The notes beneath the pieces are model-generated. The model ran no database searches, had not been told where the DNA came from, and saw nothing but the letters and a program-made list of their open reading frames with translations. Shown here one piece after another: positions 7,877-16,993 of a DNA stretch of 64,000 nt. The stretch covers positions 48,769 through 112,768 of the forward strand of contig NZ_QJKI01000010.1 of NCBI RefSeq assembly GCF_003201855.1, read 5' to 3'. Every line of letters begins with the position of its first letter. The first letter of the stretch is position 1. A program made the translations under genes and the position numbers. Source of the stretch: Rivihabitans pingtungensis (GTDB lineage Bacteria; Pseudomonadota; Gammaproteobacteria; Burkholderiales; Aquaspirillaceae).

Positions 7877-10138
7877 ATGTCAGAACCCGCTGCCACCGAA
7901 ATTGACCTGAACGCCGCCTTTCAGTCGGCTATTGCTCACCACCAGGCTGGCCGCTTGAGTCAAGCGGAAATGCTCTACCGTGTGGTCTTGCAGGCGATGC
8001 CCAACCATCCGGATGCCAACCACAATCTGGGGGTGATCGCCATGCAGTTGGGCCAACTAGATCAAGCCCTGCCGCTATTGCATACCGCCCTGATCAACCA
8101 CCTGGGACATGGGCGTTTCTGGTTGAGTTATATTGATGCGCTGCTGCGCGCCAATCGCGCGGATGAGGCGCGGCAATGGCTGGAGCAAGGCCAACGCGGC
8201 GGGCTGGCTGGGCCTGAGGTGGAGGCGCTGCTGCAACGCCTTAACGCCCCGGTGGTGCCGGCACGCGTCAAGCCCGGCAAAGGGCAGCCCTCGTTGAACG
8301 AGCAAAAAGCCTTGGTGGCGCTGTTTGATCAGGGTCAGCTGTCGCCCTGCGAGCAGGCGGCGCGGCGCATGACAGAACATTACCCTCGCCATGTGTTGGG
8401 CTGGAAAACCCTGGGCGCGGTGCTGATCCAGCTTGGGCGTAACGCCGAAGGCGTGCAGGCCATGCGCCAGGCGGCCCAACTGGCCCCCAAGGATGTGGAA
8501 ATCCTCAGCAATCTGGGGGTGGCGCTCACCCAGATGGCGCAGTACGAAGAAGCCGAACACAGTTATCGGCGTGGCTTGAAGCTGCAGCCTAAATCCGCCA
8601 ATCTGCACGCCTATCTGGCGGATGCGCTGTTCTTGCAAAATCGCTTTGCTGACGCCATTCGCCACGCGCGCCAAGCCATTGCCCAAGACCCTCAACATAT
8701 TGTCGCCTACCATAATCTGGGTGCGGCGCTGCGCTCACACAGCCAGTTGATGGAAGCAGAAACCGCCTTGCGCCGTGCGCTGGAGCTGGCCTGGAACTAT
8801 CCTTCGGCTCACGCCAATCTGGCCAATGTGCTGAAAGATCAGTCACATCTGGAAGAGGCTGAAAAACACTTGCGCATTGCGCTGGAGATGACGCCGAACA
8901 ATCGACTGATTCACAGCAACCTCTTATTTACTGGTGTGTACAGTCATGCCATTACCCCCGAGCAGTTGTATGCCGATCATTGCGAACTGGGACAATTGAT
9001 CGCCAGACAAGCTGGGCCGCGTTGTACCTGGTCGCGCACGCTTGCGGCTACGCCCAAGCGGGTGGGGTTTGTTTCAGCAGACTTTTTTCATCATGCAGTC
9101 AGTTATTTTGTCGAACCGGTCTGGGGTGGCCTGCGCGCGCAGGGCATGCAGGTGCTGGCTTACTACAGTGGCAAAACCTTCGACAGTGTCAGCGCACGCC
9201 TACAAAAACAGTGCGATGTCTGGCGCGAGACAGCCGCTTTGAGCGATGACGAATTGGCTCAGCAAATCATTGATGATGAAGTGGATATCTTGATTGATTT
9301 GTCTGGCCATACTGCCGGCGGCCGTTTGCCTGTGTTTGCCAAACAACCGGCGCCTGTACAAGTGACCTGGCTTGGCCACCCGGCCACCACTGGCCTGCCA
9401 GGCATGCACTGGCGTATCACCGATGTGCACGCCGAGCCGCCTGGCATGACCGAGCACCTGAATACTGAACGGCTGTATCGCATGCCCGAGGTGTTTTGCT
9501 GTTATCAACCCTCGGCGTCTCCAGATCCTTTTGCCGGCTTGCCAGCAGACCAGGATGGGCGTTTTACCTTTGGGTGTTTCAATAACTTTGCCAAAGTAAC
9601 GCCGCCGGTCATTGCATGCTGGGGAGAAATTTTGCGGCAGACGCCGCATGCCCGGCTGCTGCTGGAGGTACATGGCGCTCAGGATGCCGCCTTTGTCCAG
9701 GATATTCGCCAGCGATTCGTGACGGCAGGTGCGCAGGCAACACAGATCGATATCTTGCCACGACAGGCAAATCAGCAATATGTGTTGTATCGCCAGGTGG
9801 ACCTGGCACTGGATCCTTTTCCATGCTGTGGCGGCACCACCAGCTGCGATAGCCTGTGGATGGGTGTGCCATTTGTCACCTTGGCCGGACGCAGTTTTGT
9901 TTCGCGCATGGGGGTGACCTTACTGCACAATACGGGGCTGGATGAATTGATTGTCGACAGTGAAGCGCAGTACATTGCCAAAGCCGTGGCGCTGGCGCAC
10001 GACCTGCCTCGTTTGCGCACCCTGCGTGAGGGCTTGCGCGAACGTGTGATGGCGAGCCCGTTGATGGATGCGCCCCGTTTTGCCGGCCACTTTGTTCAGG
10101 CTTTGCACGAGATGTGGGCGGCGCGCGAGCAGGGCTGA
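7877..10138 (+). CDS. TPR-repeat O-GlcNAc-transferase-like glycosyltransferase (GT41)
   Basis: A 753-residue cytosolic protein. The first ~345 residues are tetratricopeptide repeats in two blocks (for example AEMLYRVVLQAMPNHPDANHNLG). Residues ~385-745 form an OGT/SPINDLY-type catalytic region: SADFFHHAVSYF, DLSGHTAGGRLPVFAKQPAPVQ, TWLGHPATTGLPG, FGCFNNFAKVTPPV and the nucleotide-sugar loop DPFPCCGGTTSCDSLWMGVP. Such enzymes add a sugar to Ser/Thr of target proteins. The gene directly precedes the flagellar operon on the same strand, so a flagellar protein is a reasonable target, but that is inference. No clear Shine-Dalgarno precedes the ATG. Confidence 0.85.
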   Translation: MSEPAATEIDLNAAFQSAIAHHQAGRLSQAEMLYRVVLQAMPNHPDANHNLGVIAMQLGQLDQALPLLHTALINHLGHGRFWLSYIDALLRANRADEARQWLEQGQRGGLAGPEVEALLQRLNAPVVPARVKPGKGQPSLNEQKALVALFDQGQLSPCEQAARRMTEHYPRHVLGWKTLGAVLIQLGRNAEGVQAMRQAAQLAPKDVEILSNLGVALTQMAQYEEAEHSYRRGLKLQPKSANLHAYLADALFLQNRFADAIRHARQAIAQDPQHIVAYHNLGAALRSHSQLMEAETALRRALELAWNYPSAHANLANVLKDQSHLEEAEKHLRIALEMTPNNRLIHSNLLFTGVYSHAITPEQLYADHCELGQLIARQAGPRCTWSRTLAATPKRVGFVSADFFHHAVSYFVEPVWGGLRAQGMQVLAYYSGKTFDSVSARLQKQCDVWRETAALSDDELAQQIIDDEVDILIDLSGHTAGGRLPVFAKQPAPVQVTWLGHPATTGLPGMHWRITDVHAEPPGMTEHLNTERLYRMPEVFCCYQPSASPDPFAGLPADQDGRFTFGCFNNFAKVTPPVIACWGEILRQTPHARLLLEVHGAQDAAFVQDIRQRFVTAGAQATQIDILPRQANQQYVLYRQVDLALDPFPCCGGTTSCDSLWMGVPFVTLAGRSFVSRMGVTLLHNTGLDELIVDSEAQYIAKAVALAHDLPRLRTLREGLRERVMASPLMDAPRFAGHFVQALHEMWAAREQG

Positions 10139-10177
10139 TCAGAAGCCTTATCGACCGCTGGTGCTGTTTTTTTAGTT

Positions 10178-10207
10178 GCAAGTTTTGCCGAGACCGGCAA
10201 AACTTGC
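10178..10207 (+). terminator. Perfect 13-bp stem-loop after the GT41 gene
   Basis: gcaagttttgccg pairs perfectly with cggcaaaacttgc around the loop agac. A T-run stands before the stem rather than after it, so it is not a standard terminator in either direction. It may terminate or stabilise the 3' end of the glycosyltransferase mRNA and separate it from the flagellar promoter. Confidence 0.5.
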
Positions 10208-10314
10208 CGGGTGAATGCGCTTGGCGTGGGCCGCTAAACGTCCAAACGCAATGGATTTAAAAAAATCATCTAAAAAACAGGTGTTTATAGCAATGCACCT
10301 GGTTTCTCTTAGTC

Positions 10315-10330
10315 TGGCCCGTTTATTGCT
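10315..10330 (+). promoter_or_regulatory. Sigma54-type promoter of the flgB operon
   Basis: tggcccgtttattgct has GG and GC separated by exactly ten bases (10316-10317 and 10328-10329) and closely follows TGGCAC-N5-TTGCW. The expected start site near 10341 leaves about 20 bases before the flgB ATG. Class II flagellar genes in many polar flagellates use RpoN. Confidence 0.65.
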
Positions 10331-10360
10331 AACAGGAAACTGCCGACGGAGTACACGACC

Positions 10361-10765
10361 ATGCTCGATAAAATCGCCAAACATTTTGACTTCCAGCAAA
10401 AAGCGCTGGGGCTGCGCGCCTACCGCACCGAGGTGTTGTCCAGCAACATCGCCAACTCGGATACGCCTTATTACAAGGCAGTCGATTTCGACTTCAAAGA
10501 CGCCATGACCCGCGCCATCGGCGAAGCCGAATCGTCGATGGGCATGGCAAAAACCCACCAGACCCATCTGGATGGTTTTGCCGAGCAAGGCGAAAAAGAC
10601 TTCAAGCTGCAATACCGCACCGAAGTGCAACCGTCGATTGACGGCAACACCGTGGATATGGATCTTGAGCGTTCGGCCTTTGCTGACAACGCATTGAAAT
10701 ACCAATCCACGCTGACCTTCCTGAATCGCCGGATTTCCGGCCTGTCTGACGCCATCAAGGGGTAA
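10361..10765 (+). CDS. flgB: Flagellar proximal rod protein FlgB
   Basis: A 134-residue proximal rod subunit, exported by the flagellar type III system and assembled at the MS-ring side of the rod. The rod/hook-family N-terminal motif VLSSNIANSDTPYYKAVDFDF is present near residues 25-45, and the C-terminal helix ends in LNRRISGLSDAIKG. It opens the operon, and flgC follows after seven bases. Confidence 0.96.
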   Translation: MLDKIAKHFDFQQKALGLRAYRTEVLSSNIANSDTPYYKAVDFDFKDAMTRAIGEAESSMGMAKTHQTHLDGFAEQGEKDFKLQYRTEVQPSIDGNTVDMDLERSAFADNALKYQSTLTFLNRRISGLSDAIKG

Positions 10766-10772
10766 TTGAACC

Positions 10773-11186
10773 ATGTCTTTGTCCAAGGTTTTCGATATCG
10801 CCGGCGCCGGCATGACCGCCCAGTCCATGCGCCTGAACGTGGTGTCCAGCAACATCGCCAACGTTGACAGCGCGGTGTCTTCCAATGGCGACCCGTACAA
10901 GGGCAAGAAGGTGGTGTTTACCGCCATCCCGATCAACAAGGAAACGCCGCAAGTTGCTACCGTGCGCGTCACCGCCGTGGTGGAAGACCAATCCCCGGCT
11001 CGCATGGTTTACGACCCGAAACATCCGCTGGCTGACGCCAATGGCTACATCACCATGCCCAACATCAATCCGGTGGAAGAAATGACCGACATGATCTCGT
11101 CGGCACGTTCTTACCAGACCAATGTGGAAATGATGAACACCGCCAAGTCGCTGCTTCAGAAAACGCTGTCCATCGGCCAGCAATAA
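10773..11186 (+). CDS. flgC: Flagellar rod protein FlgC
   Basis: A 137-residue rod subunit. The N-terminal signature AQSMRLNVVSSNIANVDSAV and the C-terminal NPVEEMTDMISSARSYQTNVEMMNTAKSLL helix are the conserved rod/hook coiled-coil ends. It lies seven bases after flgB and 24 before flgD in the same operon. Confidence 0.97.
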   Translation: MSLSKVFDIAGAGMTAQSMRLNVVSSNIANVDSAVSSNGDPYKGKKVVFTAIPINKETPQVATVRVTAVVEDQSPARMVYDPKHPLADANGYITMPNINPVEEMTDMISSARSYQTNVEMMNTAKSLLQKTLSIGQQ

Positions 11187-11210
11187 CCCCCGGACATTTG
11201 AGAGAACATC

Positions 11211-11891
11211 ATGGCTACCACTTCTTCTGCCGTTACCGACACTAATCCGTATAGCTTCCTGAATGGCGACAGCGGCGCCGCCACGGCCAAGAAAAGCAGC
11301 ATTGAGGAAGCTCAGGATCGCTTCATGAAGTTGCTGGTGGCCCAGTTGCAGACTCAAGATCCGCTGAATCCGCTGGACAATGCCGCCGTGACCAGTCAGA
11401 TGGCGCAGATCAGCACCGTGCAGGGCATCGAAAAGCTGAACCAGACCATGACCTCGCTCAGCGGTATGTACCAAACCAGTCAGACCGTGGCAGCGGCCGC
11501 GCTGATTGGCCACATCACCCTGTCTGACGGCAATCAGATGCAGCTGAGCAGTGGTAAAGCCATTGCCGGTGTGGAGCTGGCCAAAGATGCCGACACGGTG
11601 GAAATCAAGGTCAACGACAAAAATGGCAATGTTGTCTACACCGAAAAGCTGACCAACCAGAAAGCCGGTGTGATGCAGTTCCAGTGGGACGGCAAGAACA
11701 ATGATGACGTGTTGCAACCTGATGGCACCTACAGCATCAATGTGTCGGCCAAGGCCAACGGGGATGCCGTCAACGCTACGCCGCTGGCTTACTCCAAGGT
11801 GGAAGCCCTGTCGTGGAATAGTGGTGTGCCGGTGCTGCATCTGTCCAATGGCAGAGAAGTCGGTGTCGATGCCCTGCGTCAGCTGATCTGA
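11211..11891 (+). CDS. flgD: Flagellar hook assembly scaffold FlgD
   Basis: A 226-residue hook-cap protein needed for FlgE polymerisation and absent from the finished hook. The N-terminal segment DRFMKLLVAQLQTQDPLNPLDNAA is the family hallmark. The centre and C-terminal half form the Tudor/FnIII-like region with FQWDGKNNDDVLQPDGTYSI. It precedes flgE, as expected. Confidence 0.96.
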   Translation: MATTSSAVTDTNPYSFLNGDSGAATAKKSSIEEAQDRFMKLLVAQLQTQDPLNPLDNAAVTSQMAQISTVQGIEKLNQTMTSLSGMYQTSQTVAAAALIGHITLSDGNQMQLSSGKAIAGVELAKDADTVEIKVNDKNGNVVYTEKLTNQKAGVMQFQWDGKNNDDVLQPDGTYSINVSAKANGDAVNATPLAYSKVEALSWNSGVPVLHLSNGREVGVDALRQLI

Positions 11892-11972
11892 TCCCGAATT
11901 CTGCATACGATTTCAAGATTGAACTTACTGGCGCGTACGCCAGAGCACAGATAGAACATACGGAGAATACTC

Positions 11973-13265
11973 ATGGGTTTTCAACAAGGTCTTAGCGGCG
12001 TCGGCGCAGCAGCCAAGCAACTGGACGTGATCGGCAACAACGTCGCCAACTCCAGCACCGTCGGCTTCAAGCAGTCCCGCGCTGAGTTCGCCGACATGTT
12101 CGCCGCCAGCTACTATGGCGTGTCTGCCGTGCAGAATGGCATTGGCGCCACCGTGCAGGCAGTGGCCCAGCAAATGAATCAGGGCAATATCAACATCACC
12201 AATAACCAGATGGATCTGGCTATTTCTGGCAACGGCTTTTTCATCACCCAAACCACCAACGGCCAAGCCTACACCCGCAATGGCCAGTTCCAGGTGGACA
12301 AGGATGGCTACATCGTCAATAACGGCGACAAGCTGATGGGCTGGGGCGTGGTGCCAGACAGCAACCCGGCCAAGATGCGCGAAGGTGAGCTGCAAACCCT
12401 GAAAGTCAATACCGACATGATCCAGCCGGTGGCTTCGGATGGCGGCACCACCCCCATCAAGATGGTGCGTCTGACCACTAACCTGGATTCGCGTCAAACC
12501 GTGCCGCCAGCGGCAACACCATTTAGTACAACCGACCCGACCACCTACAACCACTCCACCTCGGCTACGCTGTATGACAGCCTGGGTAACCCGCTGACGC
12601 TGACCACGTATTATCGCAAAACGGCAAACAATCAGTGGGATGTCTACGCTCGCATCAATAATCCGAATATGCCTGCGTCGGCCTCTAACCCGACCATGCT
12701 GAATGGTGGTGCGGCACAAAGTTTGTCCTTCAATACGGATGGCACACTGAATACTCCAGCCGGCGGTTCCTTGGCGTTTGGTTCCTACACCTCCATTGCT
12801 GGCGCTAACCCGCTGACCGTGACGCTGGATATCGGTTCGGGCAAGAGCGGCACCACTCAATTCGGCAACACCTTTGCCGTGAACGAGCTCAGTCAGGTGG
12901 GCTATGCTTCGGCCGCGCTGACCGGTTTGCAGGTGGATAAAACCGGGGTAATCAAGGCGCGGTACTCTAATGGCCAAACCAAAGATATTGGCCAGGTGGT
13001 GTTGGCCAACTTCAAGAATAGCCAGGGCTTGCAATCGGTCGGCTCCAATCGCTGGATGGAAACGCTGTCCTCTGGCTCGCCGACCCTGAATAACCCTGGC
13101 TCGACCAACGTTGGCCTGGTGCAGTCTGGCGCTCTGGAAGACTCCAACGTTGACTTGACCTCCGAGCTGGTGAACATGATCACTGCCCAGCGCTACTACC
13201 AGGCCAACGCGCAGACCATCAAGGTGCAGGATGCCGTGATGCAGACGCTGATCAATCTGCGTTAA
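11973..13265 (+). CDS. flgE: Flagellar hook protein FlgE
   Basis: A 430-residue hook subunit. It has the N-terminal FQQGLSGVGAAAKQLDVIGN and NVANSSTVGFKQSR motifs, the central domain MDLAISGNGFFI...YTRNGQFQVDKDGYIV and the C-terminal SNVDLTSELVNMITAQRYYQ helix. The length is normal for a hook protein. An 81-base gap after flgD contains a small hairpin (ctggcg-cgta-cgccag, 11928-11943). Confidence 0.97.
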   Translation: MGFQQGLSGVGAAAKQLDVIGNNVANSSTVGFKQSRAEFADMFAASYYGVSAVQNGIGATVQAVAQQMNQGNINITNNQMDLAISGNGFFITQTTNGQAYTRNGQFQVDKDGYIVNNGDKLMGWGVVPDSNPAKMREGELQTLKVNTDMIQPVASDGGTTPIKMVRLTTNLDSRQTVPPAATPFSTTDPTTYNHSTSATLYDSLGNPLTLTTYYRKTANNQWDVYARINNPNMPASASNPTMLNGGAAQSLSFNTDGTLNTPAGGSLAFGSYTSIAGANPLTVTLDIGSGKSGTTQFGNTFAVNELSQVGYASAALTGLQVDKTGVIKARYSNGQTKDIGQVVLANFKNSQGLQSVGSNRWMETLSSGSPTLNNPGSTNVGLVQSGALEDSNVDLTSELVNMITAQRYYQANAQTIKVQDAVMQTLINLR

Positions 13266-13283
13266 TGCCTTGAAGCTCTGATG

Positions 13284-13312
13284 ATCCGGCATGGCCCCGC
13301 GCCATGCCGGAT
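13284..13312 (+). terminator. 12-bp stem-loop between flgE and flgF
   Basis: atccggcatggc pairs perfectly with gccatgccggat around a five-base loop. No T-tract follows. It may stabilise the 3' end of abundant flgE mRNA and make downstream expression lower, which suits the need for many hook but few rod subunits. Confidence 0.45.
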
Positions 13313-13373
13313 AGCTGTATACTGCGTGATAATCTTTCAGCTGCCATGACCTCGCAAAGGATCAAGTACTCCC

Positions 13374-14126
13374 ATGGATAAGATGCTCTACGTTGCCATG
13401 ACCGGCGCCAAGCATGTGCAACTGCAACAATCTACCACGTCAAACAACTTGGCCAACGCCAACACCAATGGCTTCAAGGCTGAACTGGTGGCGTTCCGCG
13501 CCTTGCCTGTCGTGGCAGATGCCCCGGCAACCCCCACTCGCGCCTTTGTGGTGGATTCCACGATTGGCCACGACCGTAGTCAAGGGCCCTTGGTCAGCAC
13601 TGGCAACGATCAGGATTTTGCCCTGAAAGGCGCAGGCTTTTTTGCCGTGCAAGCACCGGACGGCCAAGAGGCGTATACCCGCGATGGCGGTTATGTGGTG
13701 GACGAAAACGGCATTATGCGCACCCGCAGTGGCCGGGTCATCCTGTCCGATGGCGGCCCGATCACGGTGCCAAACAATACCCGCGTGGCGATTGCCGAAG
13801 ACGGCACCATCTCTACCGTGCCCACTGAAGGCGGGGATCGTGCCTCGCAAATCCTGGGTCAGCTCAAGCTGGTGGCCGAAGCCAATCGTAACGATTATTA
13901 CAAGGGCGTGGATGGCCTGTTCCGCCGTAATGACGGCCAGGAAGCGCCGCGTGACGAGAACGTGCGCGTGACCACTGGCGTGGTGGAAGGCAGCAACGTG
14001 AATGTGGTGGAATCGCTGGTGCAAATGATCGACCATGCGCGCCATTACGACCTGAATATCAAGCTGATGCAGACTGCTGACCAGAATGGCAAATCAGCCA
14101 CTTCCATCATGAGTCTGGCAGGCTAA
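13374..14126 (+). CDS. flgF: Flagellar proximal rod protein FlgF
   Basis: A 250-residue rod subunit. It opens with MDKMLYVAMTGAKHVQLQQ and TTSNNLANANTNGFKAELV, continues with the GAGFFAV...YTRDGGYVVDENGIM domain and ends with EGSNVNVVESLVQMIDHARHYDLNIKLMQ. It lies between flgE and flgG in the usual order. Confidence 0.96.
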   Translation: MDKMLYVAMTGAKHVQLQQSTTSNNLANANTNGFKAELVAFRALPVVADAPATPTRAFVVDSTIGHDRSQGPLVSTGNDQDFALKGAGFFAVQAPDGQEAYTRDGGYVVDENGIMRTRSGRVILSDGGPITVPNNTRVAIAEDGTISTVPTEGGDRASQILGQLKLVAEANRNDYYKGVDGLFRRNDGQEAPRDENVRVTTGVVEGSNVNVVESLVQMIDHARHYDLNIKLMQTADQNGKSATSIMSLAG

Positions 14127-14180
14127 GCCGCCGGTTAACTCCCGCACGGCCGCCCAGATGGCCGGAAAAAGGACCAAGAC

Positions 14181-14963
14181 ATGATTCGCTCGCTCTTCAT
14201 CGCCAAAACTGGCATGGACTCCAGCCAGTTCAAGCTGGACACCATCTCCAATAACCTGGCCAACGTCAGCACCAATGGCTTCAAGCGCCAGCGCGCCGTG
14301 TTCGAAGACCTGATGTATCAGGTGCTGCGTCAGCCGGGCTCGCAAACCTCGAACACCACCAACCATCCGACCGGCCTGCAAGTCGGTACTGGCGCGGCCC
14401 CGGTGGGGGTGGATCGTCTGTTTGCCCAAGGTAATATGACCCGCACCGAAAATAACCTGGATCTGGCTATTAACGGCAAGGGTTTTTTCCGTGTGCAGAT
14501 GCCGGATGGCACCATCGGCTATACCCGTGATGGCGCGTTCAAGCTCAATGATCAAGGTCAGATCGTCAACACCTCCGGCTATCTGCTGGATCCGCAGATT
14601 ACCGTGCCCGCCAATGCGTTGAGCGTGGATATTTCCCGTACTGGCGCAGTGGAAATCAAGCTGCCGGGTCAGGCGCAACCGACCAACGTCGGTAATATCC
14701 AGATTTCCAGCTTCATCAACCCGCAAGGTCTGGAAAGCATCGGTAATAACCTCTTCCTGGAAACTACCGCTTCCGGTGCGCCGGTAGACGGCGATCCGGG
14801 CAATGATGGCCTGGGTGTGGTGAATCAAGGCTATATCGAAGCTTCCAACGTCAATGTCACCGAAGAGTTGGTGAATCTGATCACGGCTCAACGCGCCTAT
14901 GAAATCAACTCGCGCGCAGTCAAGACCAGTGATGAAATGTTGCAGCGTCTGACGCAACTCTAA
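14181..14963 (+). CDS. flgG: Flagellar distal rod protein FlgG
   Basis: A 260-residue distal rod subunit, the drive shaft that passes through the P and L rings. MIRSLFIAKTGMDSSQFKLD and TISNNLANVSTNGFKRQRAVF are the family opening, and EASNVNVTEELVNLITAQRA the C-terminal helix. The length equals that of the Salmonella protein. A true terminator follows it, which splits the cluster before flgH. Confidence 0.97.
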   Translation: MIRSLFIAKTGMDSSQFKLDTISNNLANVSTNGFKRQRAVFEDLMYQVLRQPGSQTSNTTNHPTGLQVGTGAAPVGVDRLFAQGNMTRTENNLDLAINGKGFFRVQMPDGTIGYTRDGAFKLNDQGQIVNTSGYLLDPQITVPANALSVDISRTGAVEIKLPGQAQPTNVGNIQISSFINPQGLESIGNNLFLETTASGAPVDGDPGNDGLGVVNQGYIEASNVNVTEELVNLITAQRAYEINSRAVKTSDEMLQRLTQL

Positions 14964-14996
14964 CGCGAGCGTCGTAGCGCATCATGCGCCACACAA

Positions 14997-15024
14997 AAAA
15001 TGCCCGTCCCGCGACGGGCATTTT
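14997..15024 (+). terminator. Rho-independent terminator between flgG and flgH
   Basis: aaaatgcccgtc pairs with gacgggcatttt around ccgc, with A and T flanks on the two sides. It suggests that flgH onward has its own promoter; a possible -10 is cataat near 15040. Confidence 0.75.
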
Positions 15025-15121
15025 CTTGTGAGCGAACGTGGCATAATGTAGGGTCAAGTACCCTGAGCGCCGATGCGAAGGCGCATTGTCCGAATTCCAA
15101 GCCCATCAGGAGAGCGTGCCC

Positions 15122-15805
15122 ATGCTGGCGCCCAAGAAAACCTGGATGCTGTTGGCCAGCCTGTTGCTGGCTGCGTGCAACACCCCGCCAACTTCCATCG
15201 TGCAAGGTCCGTTGACTGCCCGCCCGGCAGCACCGCCGGATGTGCGTCCGACCAACGGTTCGATTTACCAAACCGCCACCACCCGCCCCTTGTTTGAAGA
15301 TCGGGTGCCGCGCTACGTCGGCGATACCATGACTGTGGTCATCGAAGAAAAGACTTCCACGCAAAACAAGGAAGAAACATCCTTGTCGCGGGATTCCAGC
15401 TATACCGCAGGCACGCCAACCGTCAATCTGCCGTTCTTCCCCGGCGCCATCGAGAAAAAACTGGGGAGCGTCAATGTGTCCGCCAGCTCCAGTGGCAGCA
15501 ATGATGGCAAGGGCGAGGCTAAATCTACCAGTGTTTTCACTGGTTCCATCACCGTTACCGTGGTGGAGGTGCTCAGTAATGGCAATTTGATTGTCAGCGG
15601 CGAGAAGCAGGTGCGTGTTAACGGCGAACATGAATTTATTCGCCTGTCTGGGGTTGTCAACCCACGTGACATCAAGCCGGGTAATATGCTGTCCTCTACC
15701 AAATTGGCTGACGCTCGTGTTGAACTGCAAAACCAGGGCAACAACCACGCTTTCGCCCAGCCTGGGTGGCTGGCACGCTTTTTCATGACCATCTTGCCGT
15801 TCTAA
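15122..15805 (+). CDS. flgH: Flagellar L-ring lipoprotein FlgH
   Basis: A 227-residue outer-membrane lipoprotein that forms the L-ring bushing around the rod. The start at 15122 gives a lipoprotein signal (WMLLASLLLAACN) with the lipidated cysteine at about residue 19; an in-frame upstream ATG would bury the signal. YVGDTMTVVIEEKTSTQNK near residue 65 and GNLIVSGEKQVRVNGEHEFIR with SGVVNPRDI further on are family motifs. flgI follows after 16 bases. Confidence 0.96.
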   Translation: MLAPKKTWMLLASLLLAACNTPPTSIVQGPLTARPAAPPDVRPTNGSIYQTATTRPLFEDRVPRYVGDTMTVVIEEKTSTQNKEETSLSRDSSYTAGTPTVNLPFFPGAIEKKLGSVNVSASSSGSNDGKGEAKSTSVFTGSITVTVVEVLSNGNLIVSGEKQVRVNGEHEFIRLSGVVNPRDIKPGNMLSSTKLADARVELQNQGNNHAFAQPGWLARFFMTILPF

Positions 15806-15821
15806 CCCAAGGAAACCCAGC

Positions 15822-16919
15822 ATGAAAAAATGGCTGCTTGCACTCACGCTGGCGCTGTTCAGCCTGTCGGCTTGGTCGGCACAACGCATCAAGGATATCG
15901 CCTCGTTCTCTGGCGTGCGCAACAACCAATTGGTCGGCTATGGTCTGGTGGTGGGTCTGGATGGCAGTGGCGATAAAGCCTCGTCCAACCCGTTTACCAG
16001 CCAGAGTATGTCCAATATGCTTACCCAACTGGGTGTGCAAGTTCCTGCCGGAACCAAGATCGACCCGAAAAACGTCGCTGCCGTGATGGTCACCGCCTCG
16101 CTGCCGCCGTTTTCCAAGCCTGGTCAGAATGTGGATGTTACGGTGTCTTCGATTGGTGATGCCAAGAACCTGCGCGGTGGCACGCTGCTGATGACCCCGC
16201 TGAAAGGTGCGGATGGCCAAGTGTATGCCATGGCCCAGGGCAATGTGGTGATTGCCGGCGCGGGTGCGCAAGCGGGTGGCAGCAAGGCGCAGATCAACCA
16301 GCTCAATGCCGGTCGGGTGCCGGCAGGCGCTACGGTTGAGCGCGAAGTACCTACCACGGTGGGCAATGGCCAGACGGTTAGCCTGGAGCTGCACGACGCC
16401 AGTTTCACCACCGCCAATCGTGTGGTGCAGGCCATCAATAGTGCCTTTGGCCAAGGCTCGGCGCGTGCGCTGGATGGTCGGGTGATTGAAGTCAATGCAC
16501 CGTCCGACCCCAATCAGCGGGTGCAGTTTTTGGCCAAGATGGAAAATCTTGCCGTCACCACGGCAGATATGTCCCCTACCGTTATCCTGAATGCCCGCAC
16601 GGGCTCTATTGTGATGAATCAGGCGGTGACGGTTGAACCCTGCGCCGTGGCGCACGGCAACCTGTCGGTGACGGTGACCAACACCCCCAGCGTCAGCCAG
16701 CCCAATGCCTTGTCCAATGGGCAGACCACCACCACCAATCAGGCAGATATCCAGATCAATCAAGACGGTGGGCGCATGATCAATGTGCCCAAGGGCACCA
16801 ATCTGTCGCAAATCGTCAAGGCACTGAATGCCGTGGGCGCCACCCCGCAGGATTTGCTGGCCATCCTGCAGGCGATGAAAGCCGCAGGTTCGCTCAAGGC
16901 CGATTTGCAGGTGATCTGA
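15822..16919 (+). CDS. flgI: Flagellar P-ring protein FlgI
   Basis: A 365-residue periplasmic protein that forms the P-ring in the peptidoglycan layer. It has a Sec signal peptide (KKWLLALTLALFSLSAWSA, cut before QRIKDI). The core shows NQLVGYGLVVGLDGSGDK, TQLGVQVPAGTKIDPKNVAAV and ATVEREVPTTV. The C-terminal NLSQIVKALNAVGATPQDLL stretch is standard. It is likely co-transcribed with flgH. Confidence 0.97.
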   Translation: MKKWLLALTLALFSLSAWSAQRIKDIASFSGVRNNQLVGYGLVVGLDGSGDKASSNPFTSQSMSNMLTQLGVQVPAGTKIDPKNVAAVMVTASLPPFSKPGQNVDVTVSSIGDAKNLRGGTLLMTPLKGADGQVYAMAQGNVVIAGAGAQAGGSKAQINQLNAGRVPAGATVEREVPTTVGNGQTVSLELHDASFTTANRVVQAINSAFGQGSARALDGRVIEVNAPSDPNQRVQFLAKMENLAVTTADMSPTVILNARTGSIVMNQAVTVEPCAVAHGNLSVTVTNTPSVSQPNALSNGQTTTTNQADIQINQDGGRMINVPKGTNLSQIVKALNAVGATPQDLLAILQAMKAAGSLKADLQVI

Positions 16920-16938
16920 CCCTGATTTGATCCAACCA

Positions 16939-16972
16939 GGCCTGGCATATTCCTTGCTGAACGTGCCAGGCC
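16939..16972 (+). terminator. Stem-loop between flgI and flgJ
   Basis: ggcctggca pairs perfectly with tgccaggcc around a 16-base loop. There is no T-tract, so it is more likely an mRNA-processing or stability element than a terminator. Confidence 0.35.
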
Positions 16973-16993
16973 ATTTGAACGGGATAGCCTTTC

